Made by a program: the position numbers and the translations under genes. A DNA stretch of 64,000 bases from Novosphingobium lentum NBRC 107847 (GTDB taxonomy: Bacteria; Pseudomonadota; Alphaproteobacteria; Sphingomonadales; Sphingomonadaceae): assembly GCF_001590965.1 (NCBI RefSeq), contig NZ_BCTW01000007.1, positions 1 to 64,000 of the forward strand, given 5' to 3'. Numbering within the stretch: the first letter of the stretch is position 1; the number at the start of each line of letters is the position of its first letter. Below, in pieces: positions 1 through 7,376 of the stretch. Under the pieces are notes generated by a model, which was not told the origin of the DNA, did no database searches, and was given only the letters and a program-made list of their open reading frames with translations.

Positions 1-39
1 GCCTTCGTTGTCGTTGACAAGCTTGGTCCAGAATTTCAT
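1..39 (-). CDS. N-terminus of a small protein, possibly Flp-type pilin (clipped by window edge)
   Basis: Read on the minus strand, an ATG at 39 opens a frame of 13 codons (MKFWTKLVNDNEG) that runs off the window. An AAGGAG ribosome-binding site lies about eight bases upstream. The start resembles the short N-terminus of Flp/Fap pilins, which in this group begin with MKF, a Lys/Asp-rich stretch and DxxG before a hydrophobic helix. The diagnostic part is outside the window, so the identity is a guess from the first residues only; that a gene starts here is fairly safe. Confidence 0.45.
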   Translation of the reverse strand, partial: MKFWTKLVNDNEG

Positions 40-410
40 TTCCCCGTCTCCTTCGTCGCAAAGTGCGCTCCTTCGCGGGAAGGTTCCTGCGAAGTTCCTG
101 GAAATTACCGGGATTCTGATAATCAAAAGTAAATTACACGAAGCTTACAGAAAGCTTACGGTCTGTAATAATCAAAATATCTGAAATATAAATTCTAATA
201 ACATAATAATTATCGAAATAAAGTATAATAAAGATTTTGTATTAATGATTCCGGAAAGATGTAGATTACGAGAAGAAAATTTCTCGCATGAAATATCGCT
301 GAAATGGCTTCAGGACGGATGATTGCGATCAATGCACCTCGGCCAATCCCGCCGGCCGTTCAGGCCTGCAGCCGGGGAATCCGCCGTACTACGACCCCAC
401 CAGCCTTCGG
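40..410. other. AT-rich intergenic region
   Basis: No credible gene. Roughly 120-300 is strikingly AT-rich for this genome, with many TAATA and AAAT runs. It probably holds the promoter of the leftward gene that starts at 39. The bases nearer 400 are the region beyond the PilZ stop codon. Confidence 0.5.
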
Positions 411-779
411 TTATTCGGTCATTCCGGTGCGCGAACCGCCGGTGACCCAGGTCCGCGCGAACTGGCGCCGTTGTTCCATGTCGTTCCGCGCGTGATTGGC
501 TTCGTCGAGCCTGCGGCTGTCGAGTATCACCGACCGGGGCAGCGGATCGAAGAACGATACGCCGCACAGCCGCCCGTCGACCCACACGATGCGACCGAAC
601 GCCTCGTTGCCATGCCAGGTCAGGATCGCGTCTTGGCCGCATTTGGCTTCGTTGGGCAGGGCGATCATCGCGCCACCGGCGGAAAGATCGGCCAGGATCG
701 CGTCCCAGGTCCGGAACACCGTGATCAGCTTGGCATGCAGGCACAATCGCAGCCGGCTTTGGGAGCGCCGTCCGGTCAT
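411..779 (-). CDS. PilZ-domain protein (putative c-di-GMP receptor)
   Basis: A single-domain protein of about 122 residues. It carries the two PilZ signatures: an Arg-rich N-terminus with RxxxR (R5, R9 from the ATG at 779) and DxSxxG (D31-L-S-A-G-G), followed by the expected beta-barrel alternation. PilZ domains bind cyclic di-GMP through these residues and act as cytoplasmic effectors of motility, exopolysaccharide or pili. An upstream ATG at 809 would add ten residues; 779 was preferred because the PilZ motif then sits close to the N-terminus as usual. It is monocistronic. An EAL-domain (c-di-GMP phosphodiesterase) remnant lies 3.5 kb away, but no functional link is shown. Confidence 0.75.
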   Translation of the reverse strand: MTGRRSQSRLRLCLHAKLITVFRTWDAILADLSAGGAMIALPNEAKCGQDAILTWHGNEAFGRIVWVDGRLCGVSFFDPLPRSVILDSRRLDEANHARNDMEQRRQFARTWVTGGSRTGMTE

Positions 780-1099
780 CGCCGGCTTGCCGAGACACAC
801 GGGGGTCATCCGGTAACCATGTCACCTTATGGCTTCCAGCGGCTTGTGGCTGCCCTACGCACTATTGCGGTGCCCAGGCTGCGGCGCGTGCCCCCCGACG
901 ATCATGCGGGAACGATGATGCGGCGCGGCGATTGAAGGCGGCAGGGCCGGGCGGCCATCGAGTTATATCGACAAAAGCGATCATTATGACGGCATCAATT
1001 CATTTTGATAATCACGGTGGCGCCACCATATCCCGTTCAACGCCACCCGACCCGGCCCGGACCAACCCCGGCCATCGCATGCAAACCAGGAGAATTCCC

Positions 1100-1651
1100 G
1101 TGATCGACCGCCAGATCCCCGACGTCACCCTCAAGACCCGCGTGCGCGATGAAAGCGTCGAAGGGCCCAACCCGTTCCGCTGGCAGGACTTCAAGGTGCG
1201 CGACGAGTTTGCGGGCAAGAAGATCGTGATCTTCTCGCTGCCCGGCGCCTTCACCCCGACCTGCTCGAACGAGCAATGCCCCAACTACGAGCGGCTGTAC
1301 GGCGAATTCAAGGCCGCCGGGGTGGACGAAGTCTACTGCATCTCGGTCAACGACGCGTTCGTGATGTTCCAGTGGGGCAAGAACCTGGGTCTCAAGAACG
1401 TGAAGCTGCTGCCCGATGGCTCGGGCGATTTCACCCGCCGCATGGGCATGCTGATCGACAAGAGCCACCTCGGCTTCGGCTTGCGCAGCTGGCGTTATGC
1501 CATGCTGGTCGATGACAACCGCGTGGTCGAATGGTTCGAGGAGCCGGGCATCAACGATACCGGTGCCGACAGCGATCCTTATGGCGAAACCGCGCCCGAA
1601 AAGCTGCTGGCCGCCGTCAAGGGCACAGCCGCAGCCCAGCAGGCGGCGTGA
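1100..1651 (+). CDS. Peroxiredoxin, Prx5-type
   Basis: 183 residues from a GTG at 1100 preceded by AGGAGA at a proper distance. The frame is open further upstream (ATG at 1079), but homology starts at IDRQIPDVTL. The Prx5 active-site motif PGAFTPTC is present with the peroxidatic Cys55, Thr52 and Pro48. The protein would reduce H2O2 and organic hydroperoxides, probably with glutathione/glutaredoxin or thioredoxin, in the cytoplasm. The length is normal for a stand-alone Prx5 with no glutaredoxin fusion. The next gene starts 95 bases downstream on the same strand. Confidence 0.9.
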   Translation: MIDRQIPDVTLKTRVRDESVEGPNPFRWQDFKVRDEFAGKKIVIFSLPGAFTPTCSNEQCPNYERLYGEFKAAGVDEVYCISVNDAFVMFQWGKNLGLKNVKLLPDGSGDFTRRMGMLIDKSHLGFGLRSWRYAMLVDDNRVVEWFEEPGINDTGADSDPYGETAPEKLLAAVKGTAAAQQAA

Positions 1652-1746
1652 GCGGTCCCGGTGCGGGCGAGGGCGAGGGTGCGGGCGAGCGCAGCCTGCC
1701 TTTGCCGTCGTCCGCACCGGACGTTTCTACACCCTCGGCAACCGCA

Positions 1747-2250
1747 ATGTCCGCGCCGTTGATCGTGACGGCCGAACTGCCCGGGCCGATACAGGCCTGG
1801 GCGGACCGGCTGCGCCGCGAGCACTTCCCGCCCGAGCGCAACCAGCTTGCCGCCCACGTCACGCTGTTCCATGCCCTGCCGTGGCATGTCGAGGCCGAGG
1901 CGCGGGCGTTGCTGGCCGAACTGGTGCGCACGCAACCGCCCAAGGCGCGCATCGTGCGGATCATGGACCTGGGCCGCGGCACCGCGCTGGGGATCGAGAG
2001 CGCCGCCATGCTCGATCTGCGCCACGCCATCGCGGATCGCTTCCACGGGCTGCTGACCGCGCAGGACCAGCCCGTGCCGCGCCTGCACGTGACCATCCAG
2101 AACAAGGTGGCCGTGGCCGAGGCGCGCGACCTGCAGGCCACGCTGGCAGGGGATTTCGCGCCCCGCGATTTCGCCTTTGCCGGGCTGGCGCTCCATCATT
2201 ATCGCGGCGGCCCGTGGGAGCCCGCCGGGCGCTGGTCGTTCCGCGGCTGA
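1747..2250 (+). CDS. 2H phosphoesterase / 2'-5' RNA ligase-like protein
   Basis: A protein of about 167 residues carrying the paired H-x-T motifs of the LigT/2H phosphoesterase superfamily: H37-V-T39 in HVTLFHALP and H114-V-T116 in HVTIQNK. These enzymes act on cyclic phosphodiesters or 2'-5' linkages in RNA; the substrate here cannot be told. The ATG at 1747 was chosen. A GTG at 1648 that overlaps the peroxiredoxin stop is in frame but would add a low-complexity Gly/Ala/Ser tail. Confidence 0.75.
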   Translation: MSAPLIVTAELPGPIQAWADRLRREHFPPERNQLAAHVTLFHALPWHVEAEARALLAELVRTQPPKARIVRIMDLGRGTALGIESAAMLDLRHAIADRFHGLLTAQDQPVPRLHVTIQNKVAVAEARDLQATLAGDFAPRDFAFAGLALHHYRGGPWEPAGRWSFRG

Positions 2251-2357
2251 CCGGCGATGCGGCATCGGCGCAAAACGTGGCTTTCGCCTGTTGACCACTG
2301 CGACCACCCACCGTAAGAGCGCCGCCTTGCCCCGCATCGCGCGCCGGTGCGGCATGG

Positions 2358-2434
2358 GGCGGAGTAGCTCAGCTGGTTAGAGCAGCGGAATCATAATCCG
2401 CGTGTCGGGGGTTCGAGTCCCTCCTCCGCTACCA
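2358..2434 (+). tRNA. tRNA-Met (anticodon CAT)
   Basis: 77 nt forming a full cloverleaf. The acceptor stem GGCGGAG pairs with CTCCGCT, and the discriminator A is followed by an encoded CCA. The anticodon stem GCGGA/TCCGC encloses the loop ATCATAA with anticodon CAT at 2392-2394, and the T loop is GTTCGAGTC. The sequence is like the elongator tRNA-Met of alphaproteobacteria. An integrase gene begins 180 bases downstream, so the 3' end is probably the attachment site of an integrated element. Confidence 0.95.
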
Positions 2435-2452
2435 AGGCCCATCATCCCAATT

Positions 2453-2536
2453 CGTCCCGTTGCGTCCCGTTGCGTATATTTTTCTTCGGAAATCAGCGGT
2501 TTGCTCGGTGTCCGTGCGTGCTGTTGCGTCTCGTTG
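2453..2536 (+). repeat. Direct repeats between tRNA-Met and integrase (candidate arm-type sites)
   Basis: CGTCCCGTTG occurs twice in tandem at 2453-2462 and 2463-2472, and once more with one mismatch (CGTCTCGTTG) at 2527-2536. Short direct repeats between attL and an integrase of the arm-binding (P4) type are commonly arm-type integrase sites; that role is inferred. Confidence 0.5.
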
Positions 2537-2613
2537 GATGCCGGTGCAGCGATTTGATTTTGGGGGTGCAAAGGGGGTAAATTTCGCTTGTCAGCAAAAT
2601 AGGCGATACCCCC

Positions 2614-3951
2614 ATGGCTCTCAAAGAGCTCGAAGTGAAATATGCGACCAAGCGGCAGCGGCCCTATAAATTGGCCGACGGCGGCGGTTTGCACCTGCTT
2701 GTGCAGCCCAGCGGCTCGAAGCTCTGGCGGCTGAAATACCGGTTCGGCGGCAAGGAAAAGCTACTCAGCTTTGGCAAATATCCGCTCGTGACGCTTGCGA
2801 TGGCGCGGCAAAAGCGCACCGAAGCCAAAGCGTTGCTGGACGCGGGCAAGGATCCCGCGGAATTGAAGAAGCGCGCCAAGAAAGTGGCGGCGTCGCCATT
2901 GCTGTTCGAGCCCATCGCGCGCGCTTGGCATGCGAATCGGGAGGAGGGGCTCGATCCGGCGCATGCCGACCGCGTGCTGAGGCGGATGGAACGCGACGTC
3001 TTTCCCCCGCTCGGTAAACGTCCGATCACGGATATCACCGCGCCCGAAGTGCTCGAGGTCGTCCGCGCCGTCGAAGCGCGCGGTGCTCTCGATATCAGCC
3101 GCCGCCTCAAACAGAATATCGGGCAGGTCTTCCGCTTCGCGATCGCGAGCGGCTGGGCGACCGAGAATCCGACGACAAGCCTCGACGATGCCCTGAAGCC
3201 CAAACCACCGGTGAAACACAGAGCACGGGTTCCGCTGGCGCAGCTACCCACGCTCGTTCAGTCTATCCAGGACTATGACGGGGAAGAGTCGCCCCGCCGC
3301 CGCGAGACCACGCGCGATGCCTTGGTCTTCACGCTCCTGACGTGGGTGCGCACAAGTGAAACGCGCTTCGCAGTCTGGCCCGAGTTCGAGAATCTGGAAG
3401 GGCCCGAGCCTCTCTGGCGTCTGTCTCCTGAGCGCATGAAAATGGCGCGCGAGCATCTCGTCCCGCTCTCGCGCCAGGCCGCAGAGTTGCTGCTGCGGCG
3501 CCGGCGGGCGAGCAATGACGAGTTCGTGTTTCCAGGGGAAAAGCCGGGTCGGCCGATTTCGGAAAACACGATGATCTATGCCTGCTACCGGATGGGCTAT
3601 CTGGGTAAGCAGACGGTCCACGGGTTTCGGGGGCTCGGATCGACCTGGGCAAATGAGGCGGAGCTCTACAAGCCCGATTGGGTCGAGATGGCGCTGGCGC
3701 ATGAGGATGAAGATGAAGTCCGCGGCGCTTATAATAGCGCGCTCTATCTGACACCGCGGCGGCGCATGCTGCAGGATTGGGCAGACCATCTCGATGGACG
3801 CGCTGTCTCCGCGGAAATCCCGGAACCCGTCACAGCGCGGCCGTCCAGCGCAAGCCATAATGTCACGCCGGCGGACCCGATACCGCTGGTCGCTGGCCGT
3901 CCCGTGTTTTGGCAGCGACAGCGGCCGCGGACGTTCATCAGTCGGTTCTGA
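2614..3951 (+). CDS. P4-type tyrosine site-specific integrase
   Basis: 445 residues. The N-terminus has the arm-DNA-binding domain found in P4-type integrases (LADGGGLHLLVQPSG, then LSFGKYPLVTLAMAR). A core-binding SAM-like domain covers about residues 100-210. The catalytic domain contains the first Arg in WVRTSETR, HGFRGLGST (H-x-x-R) and the nucleophilic Tyr in RGAYNSALYL. All active-site groups seem intact, so it is probably functional. It would recombine an element into the 3' end of the adjacent tRNA-Met. The opposite attachment site was not found by eye in this window. Confidence 0.92.
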   Translation: MALKELEVKYATKRQRPYKLADGGGLHLLVQPSGSKLWRLKYRFGGKEKLLSFGKYPLVTLAMARQKRTEAKALLDAGKDPAELKKRAKKVAASPLLFEPIARAWHANREEGLDPAHADRVLRRMERDVFPPLGKRPITDITAPEVLEVVRAVEARGALDISRRLKQNIGQVFRFAIASGWATENPTTSLDDALKPKPPVKHRARVPLAQLPTLVQSIQDYDGEESPRRRETTRDALVFTLLTWVRTSETRFAVWPEFENLEGPEPLWRLSPERMKMAREHLVPLSRQAAELLLRRRRASNDEFVFPGEKPGRPISENTMIYACYRMGYLGKQTVHGFRGLGSTWANEAELYKPDWVEMALAHEDEDEVRGAYNSALYLTPRRRMLQDWADHLDGRAVSAEIPEPVTARPSSASHNVTPADPIPLVAGRPVFWQRQRPRTFISRF

Positions 3952-4295
3952 AGTCGCAACGATGAAATGCCTCCGGTTTGTAGATGAAGTTCGAACTTTT
4001 CTGCGGGACGAAGATCCGAGGATTCTCCTTTCTTTATAAAGCTATAGGATGATCTCGGATGAGGTCGCAGCGGGGCGGACTAAGGGGATGAGATAGTTAT
4101 TTCGGCTATTGCGAGGATCACTCGAACCACCGGCTATTCAACGGCGCGCCCAAATTCCGCCGTGTAGCTGCATTCGACATGTCAGCGGTTCACTTCCTGG
4201 CATTGGCTCGAGGAATGCGTCCGCTCACCGATTTCCTCATGCCACGCCACGACATCGGCCCGCTGAGCCGCGCCAACCGAGCAATATCGGCAAGA
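3952..4295. other. Region without recognisable gene downstream of integrase
   Basis: Short broken frames only. Nothing was recognised on either strand between the integrase stop and the EAL remnant. Confidence 0.5.
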
Positions 4296-4546
4296 TCAAG
4301 CGGCTTTATTCTTCACCTTGTCGGTGAAAGCGTCGCTGATTACCGAGCCTATAAAATGGGCGATCGGGATAGGGCGGCTGATATAATAGCCCTGCGCCTA
4401 GCTGCAGCCCTGTTTGCGAAGCGCCGCAAGCTGCTCCTCGGTTTCCACGCCCTCGGCGACGACTTGCAGATCGAGGCCGCGCCCGCACCACTGCTCGGAT
4501 TGCGGGATCGACTACCTTACCGAGGGGCATTCTTGGCGGGAATGTC
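4296..4546 (-). pseudogene. Remnant of an EAL-domain (c-di-GMP phosphodiesterase) gene
   Basis: On the minus strand one frame reads VVAEGVETEEQLAALRKQGC, then S, a TAG stop (4398-4400), AQGYYISRPIPIAHFI and on to a TGA at 4296. This is the conserved C-terminal end of EAL domains, where VVAEGVET and QGYY are hallmarks. Just upstream, a piece resembling the preceding helix (AIRAVV) lies in another frame. A stop and a frameshift have therefore killed it, and only about 80 codons survive. It is degraded DNA next to an integrase, as expected at an island edge. Confidence 0.8.
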
Positions 4547-4911
4547 CGTGGGTTGAAGACCACATCTAGCGATGGCGCCGACAGGCGATTTCCGCCTTCG
4601 GCGTGCCTATCGCAAGGTGGTCGTCGAAGCCGGCCTGTCGGCGTTCGCGGCGACTTGTCAGGTTCAGGTTTGCCTCTGCGCCACGGGCACAGTAACGGAA
4701 GTGGCGGCTCGAATCGCGATCCACTCGGTCGGGCTCAGGCTGGTCACCCGCGACATGCACCATGCTAAGTAGAGGCACCGCATGCAGCTGTGGAAGCGTT
4801 AGAACCCCCTTAGCGATGCTTGCTCTGCCGGCGGCGTCGAGGGTCGGACAAAACGTCACTTTGCCGACGTCTGAAGTCCAAGATGCTTATTTCGATTCGA
4901 TCGACTTTGTC
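4547..4911. other. Region without recognisable gene
   Basis: Frames of fewer than 100 codons exist on both strands, but none has a recognisable motif or a convincing ribosome-binding site. It separates the EAL remnant from the caspase/CHASE2 operon. Confidence 0.45.
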
Positions 4912-5820
4912 CTAGAGTTCATTGCCATCGCGCGCAGCGAAGAGCAGGCGCCAAGCAATGACGTTCAATCGCTCGATGTTATGGAAGTGCGTAAGGCTCA
5001 TGACACGGGTGTGTTCGCCAGGTTGGTCGAGCGCATCAAGGCCTCGTGCGAGTTCGGCTGTTACCGGATCGAAACCTGGGGGAAGCAATGTCGGTAATTG
5101 GGGCTCGACAACCCGCCGCAGACGCCAAGATATGATCTTTCCCGTGGCATCGCTGACCTCAACCGTGGCGGTGCCACTGAAAAACTCTGGAACCGGCACC
5201 GCAATACCGTTCTCGCAGATGCGATCGATGAGCAAGCGCCCATCGGGCGACCCGTCGCGAAGCTTCACCGAAAAGGGCGCTTGTCCATAGGACCAGGCGA
5301 GGAAGAACGGTTGGGTTCCCCAAACGTCCTGATCAATCTGATTGATCGCGCGGGCTCGCTCCAGCGGCAGCACACCGCTAGCACTGGTGGGACAATTCGT
5401 GACGCCTTTCGAATCAGCGTGGTTTTGCTTGACCGGCGGTTCGTTGAGGATCTGTCGCCGTTCCGGCTTGCGACCCAGCAGAGCGTCGATGAAAGTAGCA
5501 AACCGGCTTGTTGGAGGGGGCGGACCAGTCACGAGGAAAGGGCTATCACGCGCGCTGATTTCGCGGCGCTGACGTGACTGGTTTGTTTGGAGTGTGACGC
5601 GGGCGGTGTTAGCGATCACAATGCGGTCACCAATCGCAATCGGCGTCGGTTTGAGGACCGGAATTGTTGCTTTGCCACGCACGATCGAAACGTCGCCCGG
5701 TCGAGCATACACGCCAACGATATAGCCGCCAAGTTCGAATGAGGCGGGCTCGCGAGCCGTGGCGGCGCTGATGGCCAGCGTCGCGGCGACGATAAAGTAA
5801 AGAAAAGCGGGACCTTTCAT
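4912..5820 (-). CDS. Exported FecR-like protein, third gene of caspase-CHASE2 operon
   Basis: 302 residues with a clear Sec signal peptide (residues 1-22, hydrophobic core FLYFIVAATLAISAATA). Residues about 30-75 show the FecR-type pattern: GDVSIVRG, hydrophobic strands, IGDRIVIAN and a Thr/Leu-rich strand. The remainder (proline-rich linker, then a beta-rich C-terminal half from about 165) is unrecognised. Its ATG overlaps the stop of the CHASE2 gene (ATGA), so the two are translationally coupled. FecR-like exported domains commonly accompany CHASE2 sensors; the biochemical role is unknown. The FecR assignment is by pattern only. Confidence 0.55.
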   Translation of the reverse strand: MKGPAFLYFIVAATLAISAATAREPASFELGGYIVGVYARPGDVSIVRGKATIPVLKPTPIAIGDRIVIANTARVTLQTNQSRQRREISARDSPFLVTGPPPPTSRFATFIDALLGRKPERRQILNEPPVKQNHADSKGVTNCPTSASGVLPLERARAINQIDQDVWGTQPFFLAWSYGQAPFSVKLRDGSPDGRLLIDRICENGIAVPVPEFFSGTATVEVSDATGKIISWRLRRVVEPQLPTLLPPGFDPVTAELARGLDALDQPGEHTRVMSLTHFHNIERLNVIAWRLLFAARDGNEL

Positions 5821-7376
5821 GAGGATGCTCTCTCCGCGCTGAGATAGTCGCCGGGCTCGGGCTGTTCGCGGGGTCCGTCACTCTTCGGCAAATTGGGGCC
5901 GTTTCGCGAGAACCGCGTGGCGTTGGTCGCGACAAAGTCTCTCAGTTTTTCCTCCAACGCGCCGGCGACGTGGATGATTCTTTCGGCGAGAATGGCAAGG
6001 ACGCCGATGGCCGGATCGACGGAGACGCCAGCCGCGATACTGTGCGCCGCGAGCCAGGCTTGCAACTCGATCAAGGCGGCACCAATGAGCAAGGAGAGGG
6101 CAATCAGCCAAAAGGCTTTGAGCAGGGATGAGAGGAGGCGGCCCAGCTTGCTGAGACGCGCAGCGAGACCCCATTTCGATCGCGCGAGCCTTTGAGCAAG
6201 CCCGTCGTAAAGCCCTACGAAAAGGACAGCGCCGAGGGCAACCAGCAGGCATTCGAACAAGAAGTGCGCGAGATGGTTTTCGGGGTAGGTCAAAAACCGG
6301 TCGCCAGCGAAGTTCGCGATAAGGTTTGCAACGACGAAAAGCCCCGACATCGTGCCAAGGGGCGTGGGGCTTCGATCACCGGTCAGCGTGCTACTCGAGC
6401 CTATAAGGACAAGCGAGCCCGCGACAATGTTGCGGTCAGCCTCTTCAGTGACCATTTCGCGGGGAAGCAGTGTAGTCCGCGGGATGGGGTAGGCCCCGTC
6501 ATCGGCGGTTGCGTCTTGACCGAGGAAATGGATCTGGCGTGGCAGCGTGTCAGCATTGGACAGCGTATTGCCGCCTTCCGCGCCCACGGAAAGCCCAATG
6601 ACGCCATGCGTTGGCATCGTGTCCTTCAGCAACGCGTTCCAGCGTCGACGGTCGCTGCCAATCGGTGATGGCTCGGCAAGAACCGCGGCGAGGAGCGCGG
6701 CCGACGGAATCGCGACCGCGCGCGGTTCAGCGGCGCTGCCCGGTTCACGGGCATAAGCTGTGACAAAGGGACAAACTGATCGGAACACGCCGTCGAGATC
6801 GGCATCGGTTTCAACATGGCCATACCACACCCGGGGAATGAGCGCTGCGGCACCCGCAAGCGGCCAGGATACCTGGTCGAGTCCTTGTTCTGCGCGTTCG
6901 TCGAGATTTGTGCGCGCTGCACAGTGCTTGCTGGATCGCGGGGCTAGCTTAACGGGGAGGATCACCTGTGATTGGCGCAGGCCTCTAAGCGCGTTGATCA
7001 GCTGAGCGTCGCCGTTCCCGGGGCGCGATAGATCGACGTCGATTAGAATGACGCGTGCGCCGGCGGCATCAAGCGCCTTCAATGTGTCTGCGACCTCGCT
7101 GCGCGAAACGAGGCCTCGGTCGGGTCCGCCGAGAGGCAGCATGTCGATCACGCTTATCTTCGGCAAATCATCATGGTCGACGATAGGTAGCGACCTGCGC
7201 TGAGCCTGATCTTGGAGCAGCATGCTGAGCCGCTCTGGCGCCAGCGAGACACCAAGAAATATCGGACTCCAGATGAGTATGGTTGCAACAATGAGGCCCA
7301 TGAGGATCGTCACCACCATTCGCTGCCAAAGGCCGCCGTGCCGAACGTGCGGTGCGTCGCGCGACGTGTCGGTCAT
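5817..7376 (-). CDS. CHASE2-domain membrane sensor without an output domain
   Basis: 519 residues. A transmembrane helix at about 19-41 is followed by a large extracytoplasmic domain with CHASE2 hallmarks. These are KISVIDMLPLGG and ARVILIDVDLS near the start, and a VLIGSSS / TPLGTMSGLFVVANLI block near residues 325-365. Two or three more membrane helices follow (about 380-460), with only a short tail of about 60 residues. CHASE2 modules normally feed a cytoplasmic kinase, cyclase or GGDEF domain, and none is present. Start and stop overlap both neighbours by ATGA (caspase upstream, FecR-like downstream), arguing for a stoichiometric complex that passes the signal to partners instead. Confidence 0.8.
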   Translation of the reverse strand: MTDTSRDAPHVRHGGLWQRMVVTILMGLIVATILIWSPIFLGVSLAPERLSMLLQDQAQRRSLPIVDHDDLPKISVIDMLPLGGPDRGLVSRSEVADTLKALDAAGARVILIDVDLSRPGNGDAQLINALRGLRQSQVILPVKLAPRSSKHCAARTNLDERAEQGLDQVSWPLAGAAALIPRVWYGHVETDADLDGVFRSVCPFVTAYAREPGSAAEPRAVAIPSAALLAAVLAEPSPIGSDRRRWNALLKDTMPTHGVIGLSVGAEGGNTLSNADTLPRQIHFLGQDATADDGAYPIPRTTLLPREMVTEEADRNIVAGSLVLIGSSSTLTGDRSPTPLGTMSGLFVVANLIANFAGDRFLTYPENHLAHFLFECLLVALGAVLFVGLYDGLAQRLARSKWGLAARLSKLGRLLSSLLKAFWLIALSLLIGAALIELQAWLAAHSIAAGVSVDPAIGVLAILAERIIHVAGALEEKLRDFVATNATRFSRNGPNLPKSDGPREQPEPGDYLSAERASS

